This document shows positions 43,792-53,265 of a stretch of 64,000 nucleotides of DNA, piece after piece. Origin of the DNA: G965247265 sp965247265 (GTDB lineage Bacteria > Pseudomonadota > Gammaproteobacteria > UBA4575); assembly GCA_965247265.1 (NCBI GenBank), contig OZ252002.1:1488001-1552000 (forward strand), given 5' to 3'. The notes beneath the pieces were generated by a model, which worked only from the letters and a program-made list of their open reading frames with translations, was not told where the DNA came from and did not search any database. The translations under genes were made by a program, and so were the position numbers. Positions within the stretch are counted from its first letter, which is position 1; each line of letters opens with the position of its first letter.

Positions 43792-45564
43792 ATGGCCTCA
43801 CAGCACTCTAAGCATTCTGGCTGGCAAATTTACCGCCGGCTTTTACGCTATACCTTTTCCAAATGGCAATTTCTTTTGCTTGGTTCCTTAGCTTTATTAG
43901 CTTTTTCTGGGCTTAATGCGCTTATCGTGTATTTAATTGGCCCATTTGTTGATAACGCCTATGTCGATAAAAATTTTGTAGATATGAAATGGATTCCGTT
44001 CGCATTATTAGGAATCATAATTTTACGTGGCGTAGCAAGTTTTATAGGTGTTTATTTTTTAGGCTTTGTTGGCGCGCATGTTATTAAAGAACTTAGGCAA
44101 GATATGTTTAATCGTGTGCAATTTTTTCCTGCAAAGTATTTTGATCAAAAAGCCACAGGCGAAATTCTTTCAAAGTTTTCTTTTGATGTTGAACGTGTGA
44201 TAGGGGCGTCAGTTAAAAGTTTGAGAAGTCTAATTCAGGATACGTCGCAAATATTGTTTTTGCTTGGTGTAATGTTCTATAACAATTGGAAACTAACGTT
44301 AATTTTCACAATAGTAACACCATTAATTGCAGCTGCAGTGGGCTACACAAGTAAATTATTTAGAAAATATAGTTCACGCATGCAGGAATCAGTCGGGAAA
44401 ATTACACATATTGTTGAAGAAGGCATTTCTGGCCATCGAATTGTAAAAATATTTGGTGGGCAAGAATATGAAATAGATAAATTTGAAATTGCGAATGAAA
44501 AATATTGGCGAAGCAACTTAAGAATGATTATGACAAAAGCAGCTAGTACGCCAATTATCCAGATCATAATTGGGTTTGTGCTTGTTTTGGTATTAGTCAT
44601 TGCATCAAGGCCAGCAATTTCAGCTGATGAGTCTGCAGGTAGTTTTGTAAGCATGTTGGTTGCAATGGTTTGGATTCTTACTCCAGCAAGAAAACTGTCG
44701 CTTGTTAATGAAATATTGCAAATGGGTATAGCGGCTGGGCAAAGTATTTTTGAGTTAATTGATACAGAGCAAGAAAAGGAATCTTCAACAAATGAAATAG
44801 CTAAATGTGAAGGAAGAATAGAATACCATGATGTCAGCTTTAAGTATTCAACGAGAGATGATCAGGCATTAGAGCGTATTAATCTTATAATTGAACCAGA
44901 TGAAACTGTTGCGTTTGTTGGTAAGTCAGGCAGCGGCAAGAGTACTATTGTAAATTTACTACCGAAATTCTACGAAGTAGACAATGGCATTATATTAATA
45001 GATGGAACTGATATTCGTGACGTCACATTAACATCATTACGCAAGCAAATTTCAATCGTTAGTCAAGATACCGTTTTATTTAATGATACGATTGCAAAAA
45101 ATATTGCATATGCAGCTAATTTAGATGCGGATGATCCAAAAATAATGCAGGCTGCTGAATCTGCGCGTGTACTGGAATTTTCAGATAAATTACCAGGCAA
45201 ACTAGAATCATTGGTTGGTGAAAATGGTGTGTTACTGTCTGGGGGTCAGCGTCAGCGTATAGCGATTGCAAGAGCGCTACTAAAAGATGCACCTATTTTA
45301 ATTTTGGATGAGGCAACATCATCTTTAGATACCGAGTCAGAAAAATATATTCAAAACGCGCTCGAAGAACTACAAAAAAATAGAACAACTTTGATTATTG
45401 CACACCGGCTTTCAACTATTGAAATGGCAGATCGAATTGTGGTTATGGAGAAAGGCCGAATTGTAGAAATTGGCAAGCATCGAGAGCTAATAAAGAATAA
45501 CAGAGCCTATGCAAATCTTTATCTGTTACAAAACAATCAGTCAGGGATAGCAATTAATGAATAA
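43792..45564 (+). CDS. msbA: Lipid A export ATP-binding/permease protein MsbA
   Basis: 590 residues, six helices fused to an ATPase. Walker A VGKSGSGKST, signature LLSGGQRQRIAIARAL, Walker B PILILDEATSSLD and HRLSTIEMADRIVVME are present. It flips lipid A-core across the inner membrane. It stands between exbD and lpxK, the usual lipid A context. Confidence 0.95.
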   Translation: MASQHSKHSGWQIYRRLLRYTFSKWQFLLLGSLALLAFSGLNALIVYLIGPFVDNAYVDKNFVDMKWIPFALLGIIILRGVASFIGVYFLGFVGAHVIKELRQDMFNRVQFFPAKYFDQKATGEILSKFSFDVERVIGASVKSLRSLIQDTSQILFLLGVMFYNNWKLTLIFTIVTPLIAAAVGYTSKLFRKYSSRMQESVGKITHIVEEGISGHRIVKIFGGQEYEIDKFEIANEKYWRSNLRMIMTKAASTPIIQIIIGFVLVLVLVIASRPAISADESAGSFVSMLVAMVWILTPARKLSLVNEILQMGIAAGQSIFELIDTEQEKESSTNEIAKCEGRIEYHDVSFKYSTRDDQALERINLIIEPDETVAFVGKSGSGKSTIVNLLPKFYEVDNGIILIDGTDIRDVTLTSLRKQISIVSQDTVLFNDTIAKNIAYAANLDADDPKIMQAAESARVLEFSDKLPGKLESLVGENGVLLSGGQRQRIAIARALLKDAPILILDEATSSLDTESEKYIQNALEELQKNRTTLIIAHRLSTIEMADRIVVMEKGRIVEIGKHRELIKNNRAYANLYLLQNNQSGIAINE

Positions 45565-45575
45565 TTTTATACAAA

Positions 45576-46580
45576 TTGATTTATTTACAACTTTTGAAAA
45601 TTGATTTAGAAAAAATTTGGCAGACAAAAAATTTAACATCCACTTTTCTTCTGCCATTGTCTTGGTTATTCAGAGGGGTTGTTGAATGTCGTGGTGTTTA
45701 TTACAGATATCGAAATTCCAAAGTAACCCCACCCAATTGTTATACGATTATAGTAGGTAATATTTCAGTTGGCGGTACAGGCAAAACACCATTTGTAATT
45801 TGGTTAGCTAAACAATTATTAGCTCAACATTTGCGAGTAGGAATTGTCACGCGAGGCTATAAACGAGAAAGTAAAGATGAGTTCATAGATGTTCAAGCGA
45901 ACAGCTCCCCCTTAGATGTGGGCGATGAGGCAGTTTTACTTGCACAAAAATCAACTTGCCCTGTAATAGTTGCAAATGATAGGAAAAAAGCAGTTGAAGA
46001 ACTAATCAGCAGATATAACGTTGATGTGGTGCTATCCGATGATGGGTTGCAGCATTACAACTTGCCTCGAGATTATGAAATTGTACTTATAGATGGGGAT
46101 AAAGGTTTTGGTAACAGCAGATGTTTGCCAGCTGGGCCATTACGAGAGCCAATATCCAGGCTTAATTCATGCGATCTGATTGTATACAATGGGATAGTAG
46201 AATCAAATCCATATAATTTCGTATTTGATTATGATGTCGTGGTTTCGTTGTGTTCAGATACAATTCGAAAACCGTTGAATGATTTAAAAGATTTTACTGT
46301 GCATGCTGTGGCAGGTATTGGGAATTCAAATCGTTTTTTTAATATTTTGAAAGATGCAGGATTAAATATAATTGAACACTGGTTTTCTGATCATCATGCA
46401 TTTGAAGCAAATGATATTGAATTCAGCGATGAATTTCCTGTTATCATGACGGAGAAAGATGCCGTAAAATGCAAAAAATTTGTAACTAAAGATATTTGGT
46501 TTTTGCCAATTACTATTTCAGTAAATTCAGAACTAGAGAAACAAATAAATATACTTATCGAAGGAATATCGCATGGATAA
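45576..46580 (+). CDS. lpxK: Tetraacyldisaccharide 4'-kinase LpxK
   Basis: 334 residues. The P-loop-like motif VGNISVGGTGKTPFVIWLA, VTRGYKRES, DDGLQHYNLPRDYEIVLIDG and PAGPLREP are typical of LpxK. It phosphorylates the lipid A disaccharide at the inner membrane. There is no ATG in reach: TTG at 45576 opens the frame, and another TTG at 45594 (KIDLEKIW) would better match the usual N-terminus LEKIW. Start therefore uncertain by 18 bases. Confidence 0.92.
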   Translation: MIYLQLLKIDLEKIWQTKNLTSTFLLPLSWLFRGVVECRGVYYRYRNSKVTPPNCYTIIVGNISVGGTGKTPFVIWLAKQLLAQHLRVGIVTRGYKRESKDEFIDVQANSSPLDVGDEAVLLAQKSTCPVIVANDRKKAVEELISRYNVDVVLSDDGLQHYNLPRDYEIVLIDGDKGFGNSRCLPAGPLREPISRLNSCDLIVYNGIVESNPYNFVFDYDVVVSLCSDTIRKPLNDLKDFTVHAVAGIGNSNRFFNILKDAGLNIIEHWFSDHHAFEANDIEFSDEFPVIMTEKDAVKCKKFVTKDIWFLPITISVNSELEKQINILIEGISHG

Positions 46581-46767
46581 AAAATTACTCGATATTTTAG
46601 TTTGCCCTGTTACAAAAGGACCACTGAAATTTGATAAAGAACGACAAGAGTTGGTTTCTACTTCAGCACGTCTTGCATATCCAATTCGAGACGGAATTCC
46701 AGTGATGCTTGAAGATGAAGCAAGGGCAATTACTGAAGAAGAATATGAAAAATTTAAAGCAATGTAG
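46573..46767 (+). CDS. Trm112/YcaR-family protein
   Basis: 64 residues: MDKKLLDILVCPVTKGPLKF, then a second half SARLAYPIRDGIPVMLEDEA. The family has a zinc-ribbon-like fold. Only one cysteine remains here, as in many lpxK-kdsB neighbours. Its start overlaps the lpxK end by 8 bases. Exact role unknown in bacteria. Confidence 0.9.
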   Translation: MDKKLLDILVCPVTKGPLKFDKERQELVSTSARLAYPIRDGIPVMLEDEARAITEEEYEKFKAM

Positions 46768-46893
46768 TCCGAATTTTCTAAAATTATTCACGTAATCTCA
46801 CTAAAATCACTTGATTCTAATTCAAGCTTAGGCTTGGTTACACAGTAGTATTAATTTCAATATGCTCTTATCTTGCATGCATAAGTACGAATA

Positions 46894-47622
46894 GTGAAAT
46901 TTAACGTTGTTATTCCCGCCCGATACGAGTCCTCACGGCTACCTGGTAAAGTTTTATTGGAAGTTAAGGATAAACCTATTGTTCAATATGTCTATGAAAA
47001 CGCATGCGAGAGTAATGCGGAGCAGGTAATAATTGCGACTGATGATCAGAGAATTGCGCATGCAGCGAAATCATTTAGTGCGGACGTCTGTCTCACGTCA
47101 GATCAGCATCAATCAGGTACAAATCGGATTGCCGAAGTGGCAAGCATGCTCTCTTGGGCAGAGGATGTTGTAATTGTTAATGTTCAAGGTGATGAGCCTT
47201 TGATGCCATCTGAAAACATTGATCAAGTTGCAAATAATTTAATTGCAAATACTGCTGTTAGCATGTCAACATTATGTGCTCAAATTACTAGAAATGATGA
47301 TTATGAGAATTTAAATGTAGTGAAAGTAAAATTTGATAAATTTAATTATGCGATTACATTTAGTAGAAAAATGGATTCATTTAATATGGTTGACTCAGAT
47401 AATTCGAGTATATTTCGACATTTGGGCATCTACGCATATCGAGTCGGATTCCTGAAAGCGTTTACACAACTGCCGCCATCAAACTTAGAGATGCGGGAGT
47501 CTTTAGAGCAGCTTAGAGCATTAGAGAATGAGTATAAAATTTATGTAGAAATTTCTCAGTCACCTACAGGTATTGGTGTCGATACACTCGATGACTATGA
47601 AGCCTTGCTAGATATTATGTGA
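46894..47622 (+). CDS. kdsB: CMP-KDO synthetase (3-deoxy-manno-octulosonate cytidylyltransferase)
   Basis: 242 residues with GTG start at 46894. N-terminal nucleotide loop VVIPARYESSRLPGKVLLEV, DDQRIAHAA, NVQGDEPLMP, FRHLGIYAYRVGFLK and TGIGVDTLDDYE are the family motifs. It activates KDO for lipopolysaccharide inner core synthesis in the cytoplasm. Its TGA stop at 47620 lies 9 bases before the ATG of the broken nudF, in the same frame. Confidence 0.95.
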   Translation: MKFNVVIPARYESSRLPGKVLLEVKDKPIVQYVYENACESNAEQVIIATDDQRIAHAAKSFSADVCLTSDQHQSGTNRIAEVASMLSWAEDVVIVNVQGDEPLMPSENIDQVANNLIANTAVSMSTLCAQITRNDDYENLNVVKVKFDKFNYAITFSRKMDSFNMVDSDNSSIFRHLGIYAYRVGFLKAFTQLPPSNLEMRESLEQLRALENEYKIYVEISQSPTGIGVDTLDDYEALLDIM

Positions 47623-47631
47623 GGGAAATTA

Positions 47632-48225
47632 ATGGATTGGAAAATAAAACGGCACGTTTGAACGTATGATGGGCATTTTAAAGTCGATCAATTAATTGTT
47701 CAACATGAATTATTTGCAGGAGGCTTTAGCGATAATTTACAGCGAGAACGTGTAACGAGACAAAATTCCGTTGCAGTATTGCCATATGATCCACGCCGTG
47801 ATGAAATAATTTTTATCGAACAATTTCGAATTGGTCCTCTTGAACAGGAACGTAATCCCTGGTTAATAGAAATTGTTGCCGGATTAGTGGAAGAGGGAGA
47901 AAGCTACGAAGATGTCGCACGCAGAGAAGCAAAAGAAGAAGCAAATTGTGCAATAGAGGATTTGCATTTTGTCGCATCATTTTATCCTTCACCAGGAGGG
48001 TTTGCTGAACTAGCTCATGTGTTTATTGGAAAAGTTAATTTAGAAAATGTAGGCGGTGTGTTTGGAGAAGACCATGAAGGTGAAGATATTCGTGTGAGTG
48101 TGGTAAGTGTCAAGGATGCAATCGAGATGCTGGAAAATGGAAAAATTCGATCTGCAATACCAATGATTGCATTGTTTGGATTTATAAAGGTAAAAAATGA
48201 ATTACAGAGTAAGTGGCTCGGCTAG
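47632..48225 (+). pseudogene. nudF: NudF-type ADP-ribose pyrophosphatase with in-frame TGA near the start
   Basis: From ATG 47632 (with GAGGGA just upstream) the frame reads MDWKIKRHV, TGA at 47659-47661, then TYDGHFKVDQLIVQHELFAG and on to the intact Nudix domain: NSVAVLPYDPRRDEIIFIEQ, IEIVAGLVEEGESYEDVARR and the Nudix box completed by EAKEEANC. All catalytic residues (GLVEEGE...REAKEEA) remain. If TGA stops translation, a product could only start at a weak internal codon (for example TTG 47779) and would lack the first 49 residues. The enzyme family hydrolyses ADP-ribose. Confidence 0.8.
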
Positions 48226-48233
48226 ATATAGCA

Positions 48234-49082
48234 CTATTCAATTTCAACTTTAATATAAATTGCGCTTGATTTTTGATTACTTGTGCGTGAGACGCTTACT
48301 ATATTTGTGTCTTTTAAATTCGCACTTTCATCGATTCCTGCAATTAGTACCCATTGATCTAAATTCACAGTAATTACAGTATCTGCTACTTGGGTGCTTA
48401 TGCCGTTTTCGTAGCTGTCTTCTGAGTGGCGGTAATGAGGCTGAATTCGTAATGTAACTTGGTTATCACCTGATAAACGCGGCGTGACAGAAAATCCACT
48501 GGTTATATCTTGATATCCTATTTCACGATAAGCAGTTATTCTTTTGTCATTTTCATAAATAGCAGTCTGATTATAAGGTCTAACTTCACCTGCAGAAATG
48601 TATGCACTATTACCATCTATAACCCTGACTTTGTGACTAAAATTGTTCGTTTGTAAGTTGTTGTCTTTGTTTGCATGGATGCGTAAGCCCTCTACACGTG
48701 GTGGTTTTTCTCCCACAATAACTCGACCATCATCGGTTATTTCATAATTCGCAGAAACATCAGCTTCTATCGCTTCAGAGTGTGTGTTGATGTCGTTTGA
48801 AACAGTTATGATTAAATTTTGCGATGCTTTATCAATAACTTGAAGTAATCGTTTAACTTCGGAAAGTGTATTTGAGTCTGTGCGTAGAAAAATTTGGAAA
48901 CCTGTGCCTGCAACAGAGTCATTAGGCTTAAGCACTGGTTTAATAATTGGGATAATTTCTTCCGCAGGTCTGCTACTAAGATCAATAATTTCTAATGCAT
49001 CATTTTGATCTGCATAGGCTAGGCAGATTATGAAATAAATCAATAAACAAATGGCAAATTGTGACATGTATTTTAGACACAT
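48234..49082 (-). CDS. Secretin-short-domain-like exported protein
   Basis: ATG 49082 (overlapping the stop of the upstream gene) or 49067 gives a protein of about 280 residues with a signal peptide (FAICLLIYFIICLAYA). EIIDLSSRPAEEIIPIIKPV and NTLSEVKRLLQVIDKASQNL match the N0/N1-type short domains of secretins, and the second half (SAYISAGEVRPYNQTAIYEN; DQWVLIAGID) resembles the start of a secretin core, but the gate region is missing. So it is a small secretin-like periplasmic protein, not a full pore. Partner unknown. Confidence 0.65.
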   Translation of the reverse strand: MCLKYMSQFAICLLIYFIICLAYADQNDALEIIDLSSRPAEEIIPIIKPVLKPNDSVAGTGFQIFLRTDSNTLSEVKRLLQVIDKASQNLIITVSNDINTHSEAIEADVSANYEITDDGRVIVGEKPPRVEGLRIHANKDNNLQTNNFSHKVRVIDGNSAYISAGEVRPYNQTAIYENDKRITAYREIGYQDITSGFSVTPRLSGDNQVTLRIQPHYRHSEDSYENGISTQVADTVITVNLDQWVLIAGIDESANLKDTNIVSVSRTSNQKSSAIYIKVEIE

Positions 49083-49600
49083 AATCTTCGAAGCGTTGTG
49101 TCTTGTGAGCTTTGTCCCCAAATATTTTTGAAAGTCTCCATTAAGTCTTTAGATTTTTCTTTATCACTAAAGTTCACTTCTGCATCGTACAAATCAGATT
49201 TAATATTATGGATGTATGCAATATTATCAGCGACTAAAAAACTTTGATTAAAGTGGGAGTGGCTCTGGCATATTTTTCGAATTTCGACTTTAGAAGATAT
49301 GCGTTGACTTAATTCTAATAATCGATGACCATTTTTAATCATTGGAATTGGATCATGCACGAGGATTCTAATATTAGAAAATTTAGCCCGACGAGCAAGC
49401 ATTAAAGCTGAATGCATTACCTCTTCATTATTGAAAATTTGAGAATCAAGATGCCGACTGATAATGGCAATTTGATATTGTGCAGCAGATACAAGTTTAA
49501 GGATTGCATCAAGATTATGTTGTCGAGAGTCAATTTGAATACACTCATTCGTGACTCCAAGCATGAAGTTCTTAAAAAAATTATTTGCTAGATTGGTCAT
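49073..49600 (-). CDS. DUF7931-type (phospholipase-D-like fold) hypothetical protein
   Basis: 175 residues. The text LKLVSAAQYQIAIISRHLDS, LARRAKFSNIRILVHDPIP and HFNQSFLVADNIAYIHNIKS is the phospholipase-D-like pattern of a small gammaproteobacterial family. The HKD motif is not intact, so enzyme activity is doubtful. It overlaps the following secretin-like gene by about 10 bases and is probably transcribed with it. Confidence 0.6.
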   Translation of the reverse strand: MTNLANNFFKNFMLGVTNECIQIDSRQHNLDAILKLVSAAQYQIAIISRHLDSQIFNNEEVMHSALMLARRAKFSNIRILVHDPIPMIKNGHRLLELSQRISSKVEIRKICQSHSHFNQSFLVADNIAYIHNIKSDLYDAEVNFSDKEKSKDLMETFKNIWGQSSQDTTLRRLCV

Positions 49601-49902
49601 CTAATAATTGCCGTAATATTATACTGTGATACAGGTAATGGTTATTTGCATAGAATAATTGCGCTCTGATTTTGGTTAATACCTAATGGAACTCAATCAA
49701 TATAAATTGATCTATATATAGAATGGACATTCACAAATCAAACAAACTCGATATTTGGATGAATATCGCGTATAAGGTAGAGTATTGAGTGCTTGAATTA
49801 TAAAAAATCTCTAGTATCATTTCGCCGCCAAAATACCCAGAAATTTCACAATCTACACTGAACAAAGTGTAAGAATAATTTAGTTTTATTGCAGTGTAAG
49901 AC
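49601..49902. other. Divergent promoter region upstream of the Gld-type operon
   Basis: 302 AT-rich bases with no gene. No clear operator seen. Confidence 0.3.
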
Positions 49903-50625
49903 ATGATAAAAATTGAGCGTTTATCTAAAAGTTTTGGTCATTTGGTAGCCGTAGAAGATGTATCGTTCTCGGTGAAGCCTGGGGAAGTGCTTGGGTTTCT
50001 AGGGCCGAATGGCGCGGGTAAATCTACGACGATGAAAATGATTACTGGCTTTCTAACACCCACTTCAGGTGAGATCACGGTATGTGGGCATGATGTAATT
50101 GAACAGCCAATCAATGCGAAAAAATGTATTGGGTATTTACCAGAAGGGGCGCCATGTTATGGTGAAATGACGCCCTTACAATATTTAAATTTCATTGGAG
50201 AAGTTCGTGAGTTAACTGGGGAAAATAAAACAGTTCGCATGAACGAAATCATTGAGCGATTGCATCTGAATAGCGTGCTAAACCAATCTATTGAAACGCT
50301 ATCTAAAGGGTTTAAAAGAAGAGTGGGTCTAGCCCAAGCAATTATGCATGATCCAGACGTATTAATACTCGACGAGCCCACAGATGGTTTGGATCCTAAC
50401 CAAAAATTTGAAGTTAGAGAGTTAATTAAAAGTATTGCACCAGAAAAAGTCATAGTGATATCAACTCATATACTTGAAGAAGTTGACGCAATATGCACGC
50501 GCGCAATCATCATTGTGAACGGGAAAATACTCGCTGACGACACACCGAATGGTTTTCGAGACAAATCTAAGAGCGATAAGTTAGATGATATTTTTCGTGA
50601 AATCACAAGTGGAAATTTGTCATGA
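49903..50625 (+). CDS. ABC-2 type ATP-binding protein (GldA-like)
   Basis: 240 residues. Walker A GPNGAGKST, signature LSKGFKRRVGLAQA (a variant used in this group), Walker B VLILDEPTDGLDPNQ. It is followed by an ABC-2 permease, a GldG-like and a DUF4340 protein, the order of the widespread Gld-type export system. Bacteroidetes use the homologues for gliding; the gammaproteobacterial substrate is unknown. Confidence 0.9.
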   Translation: MIKIERLSKSFGHLVAVEDVSFSVKPGEVLGFLGPNGAGKSTTMKMITGFLTPTSGEITVCGHDVIEQPINAKKCIGYLPEGAPCYGEMTPLQYLNFIGEVRELTGENKTVRMNEIIERLHLNSVLNQSIETLSKGFKRRVGLAQAIMHDPDVLILDEPTDGLDPNQKFEVRELIKSIAPEKVIVISTHILEEVDAICTRAIIIVNGKILADDTPNGFRDKSKSDKLDDIFREITSGNLS

Positions 50626-51356
50626 AAAATATAATGACTATTATTAAGCGAGAATTGAATAGTTATTTTGCAACCCCTGTTGCTTATGTGTTCATCGTTA
50701 TATTTCTAGTTATGAGCGGTGCGCTGAATTTTTATCTTGGAAATTATTATGAGCGCGGTCAGGCAGATTTAATTCCATTTTTTCAGTTTCACCCTTGGTT
50801 GTATTTATTTCTTGTTCCTGCAATTGCGATGCGCTTGTGGGCAGAAGAGCGTAAATCAGGAAGTATAGAACTACTTATGACATTACCTATTTCTATTGGC
50901 CAGTCGGTAATTGGTAAATATTTGGCTGCCTGGATGTTCATTGGCATAGCTTTAGTGCTGACATTCCCAATTTGGATTACCGTCAGCTATTTGGGAAATC
51001 CTGATAATGGAGTGATATTGGCAGCATATTTAGGTAGCTTTTTAATGGCTGGTGGGTTTTTGGCAATTGGATCCTGTATTTCTGCTGCAACGAAAAATCA
51101 AGTAATCGCCTTTATTATTACAGTTGTAATTTGTTTCTTATTTTTACTAGCTGGGTCACCGTTAGTTTTAAATTTCTTTAAAGTGTGGATTCCACAAAGT
51201 ATTGTTGATTCTATTTCATCTTTAAGCTTTCTAACTCATTATGTTTCTATTTCAAAAGGCGTGATAGATTTGCGAGACATTATATATTTTTTTAGTTTGA
51301 TTGCATTTTGGTTGTATGCAAATGCAATAGTTGTAGATTTGAAAAAGGCAGATTAA
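50622..51356 (+). CDS. ABC-2 type permease (GldF-like)
   Basis: 244 residues, six helices. IKRELNSYFATPVAYVFIVI and AMRLWAEERKSGSIELLMTL are typical GldF text. Start overlaps the ATPase stop by 4 bases. Confidence 0.9.
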   Translation: MKNIMTIIKRELNSYFATPVAYVFIVIFLVMSGALNFYLGNYYERGQADLIPFFQFHPWLYLFLVPAIAMRLWAEERKSGSIELLMTLPISIGQSVIGKYLAAWMFIGIALVLTFPIWITVSYLGNPDNGVILAAYLGSFLMAGGFLAIGSCISAATKNQVIAFIITVVICFLFLLAGSPLVLNFFKVWIPQSIVDSISSLSFLTHYVSISKGVIDLRDIIYFFSLIAFWLYANAIVVDLKKAD

Positions 51357-51360
51357 AAGA

Positions 51361-53265
51361 ATGGTAGCGCAAAAATCCAAAACAATTACACTTGTTGGGC
51401 TAGTTGTGCTTGCTGTTCTATTTTTAATTGTAAATATGGTAAGTAGCGTGCTATTTATAAATTTCCGCGCTGATCTCACTCAAAATAAGTTATATACCCT
51501 TACAGAAGGAACACGCAATATAGTCGAAAATATAGAAGAACCGATCACTATGTATTTTTTCTTTTCGGACAAGACAAGTGAGAACGTTCCATTATTGCGC
51601 ACCTATGCCACGCGTGTGAAAGAATTGTTACAAGAATATGAGCAGATATCTAAAGGTAAAATTGTTTTAAAAATTGTTGATCCTGTTCCATATTCTGAAG
51701 AAGAAGATCAAGCTTCAGTGTTTGGGTTGCAAAGCGTGCCAATTGGCAATGCAAATGAAAATATTTACTTTGGCTTAGCTTCAAGTAGTGCGATAGGCGA
51801 TACTGAGACTATTAGCTTCTTCCAGCCTCAACGCGAACAGTTTCTTGAATATGATATTAGTAAATTAATTTATACGCTTACAAATCCTAAAAAGACTGTT
51901 GTAGGTGTAATCACCCAGCTTCCAATATTTGGTGGTTTTGATATGGAGACAACGCAAATGACTAATGCGTGGGCATTCATTGCTCAGATGCGACAGTTAT
52001 TTGAATTAAAGCAGCTTGATGTGACAACGAATCGAATTGATGACGATGTAGATATACTCATGATTGTGCATCCGAAGACACTTAGCGATCCTACTATGTA
52101 CGCAATTGATCAGTTTGTAATGGCAGGTGGCAAAGCACTATTTTTTGTAGATCCCCATTCAGAAGTAGATATGCCTGTACGTCAGCAAAATTCTCCACTT
52201 GAAGTTGAAGGTGGGCGTACCTCAAATCTAAAACCACTTTTTGATGCATGGGGGATTATTTATGATCCCATGTCAGTTGTATTGGATCGTAAATTTGCCC
52301 TTACAGTAGGTGGCGGGCATCAAAGCCAATCACGACATTATGCTTTGCTGGGAATTAGCAACGAAAACATTGATCCAGAAGATGTTATATCATCTGAATT
52401 AGAGCTGATAAGTGTTGCAGTCGCGGGACACCTTAATACAAAAGAAGGGTCGAGTATTAAGATGACGCCTATCGTTACATCAAGCGATGATGCAATGTTA
52501 ACAGATGCGGCGCGCTTTCGATTTTTACCTGATTTAAGTCAACTGAGTGCTAATTTTACTCCTACAGGCAAATTGTATAAGTTTGTTGCTCGTGTGCAAG
52601 GCAAACTGAATTCTGCATTTCCGAATGGGCAACCTAAGACAGAAGAAGTGAGTGATGACGAAGGTGAGAATTCTGAGGTGCAGCATATTTCTAGCACACA
52701 GTTGGACGCAAACTTGCTAATTGTTGCTGATACAGATTTATTAAGTGATCGTATGTGGGTGCAAGTGCAAGAATTTTTCGGCCAACAAATATTTAACTCA
52801 TGGGCTAATAACGGTGATCTTGTTAATAACGCAGTAGATAATTTAATTGGTAGCTCTGACTTGATTAGTATACGAGGACGGGAGACTTCCTCGCGTCCTT
52901 TCGTACGCGTTGATGAGCTGCGACTAGAAGCAGATCAGAAGTTCTTAGCAACAGAGCAAGTATTGCAAGCACAATTAGCTGAAACAGAACAAAAACTTGT
53001 AGCTTTACAAGAACAGCGCAATGACGAAAATGAACTATTATTATCACCTGAACAAGAAGCAGAAATTCAAAAATTTCAGGAAGAAAAATTTAAAGTGCGA
53101 AAAGATTTGAGACAAGTTAGGCATAGCCTTGACCTAGATATTGAGAGACTAGGAACTAAACTAAAATTTATCAACATTGGGTTGGTTCCAATTATAATTT
53201 CTGTTTTAGCGCTTATCATATCTATTGTTCGTAGCAGAAAAAGAAAACATGCACTAGGAATATGA
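51361..53265 (+). CDS. GldG-like ABC accessory protein
   Basis: 634 residues. N-terminal helix, then LTQNKLYTLTEGTRNIVENI and EPITMYFFFSDKTSE, the ABC_transp_aux domain; a coiled-coil-rich segment (residues 520-600) and a C-terminal helix (IGLVPIIISVLALIISIVRS) follow. It is a periplasmic membrane-anchored partner of the permease. Overlaps the next gene by 4 bases. Confidence 0.88.
   Translation: MVAQKSKTITLVGLVVLAVLFLIVNMVSSVLFINFRADLTQNKLYTLTEGTRNIVENIEEPITMYFFFSDKTSENVPLLRTYATRVKELLQEYEQISKGKIVLKIVDPVPYSEEEDQASVFGLQSVPIGNANENIYFGLASSSAIGDTETISFFQPQREQFLEYDISKLIYTLTNPKKTVVGVITQLPIFGGFDMETTQMTNAWAFIAQMRQLFELKQLDVTTNRIDDDVDILMIVHPKTLSDPTMYAIDQFVMAGGKALFFVDPHSEVDMPVRQQNSPLEVEGGRTSNLKPLFDAWGIIYDPMSVVLDRKFALTVGGGHQSQSRHYALLGISNENIDPEDVISSELELISVAVAGHLNTKEGSSIKMTPIVTSSDDAMLTDAARFRFLPDLSQLSANFTPTGKLYKFVARVQGKLNSAFPNGQPKTEEVSDDEGENSEVQHISSTQLDANLLIVADTDLLSDRMWVQVQEFFGQQIFNSWANNGDLVNNAVDNLIGSSDLISIRGRETSSRPFVRVDELRLEADQKFLATEQVLQAQLAETEQKLVALQEQRNDENELLLSPEQEAEIQKFQEEKFKVRKDLRQVRHSLDLDIERLGTKLKFINIGLVPIIISVLALIISIVRSRKRKHALGI

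Noticed and set aside
34709..48225. TGA recoded as an amino acid in this genome
   Set aside because: TGA ends clearly complete genes such as ccmF, kdsB and exbB, and tryptophan is encoded by TGG everywhere.
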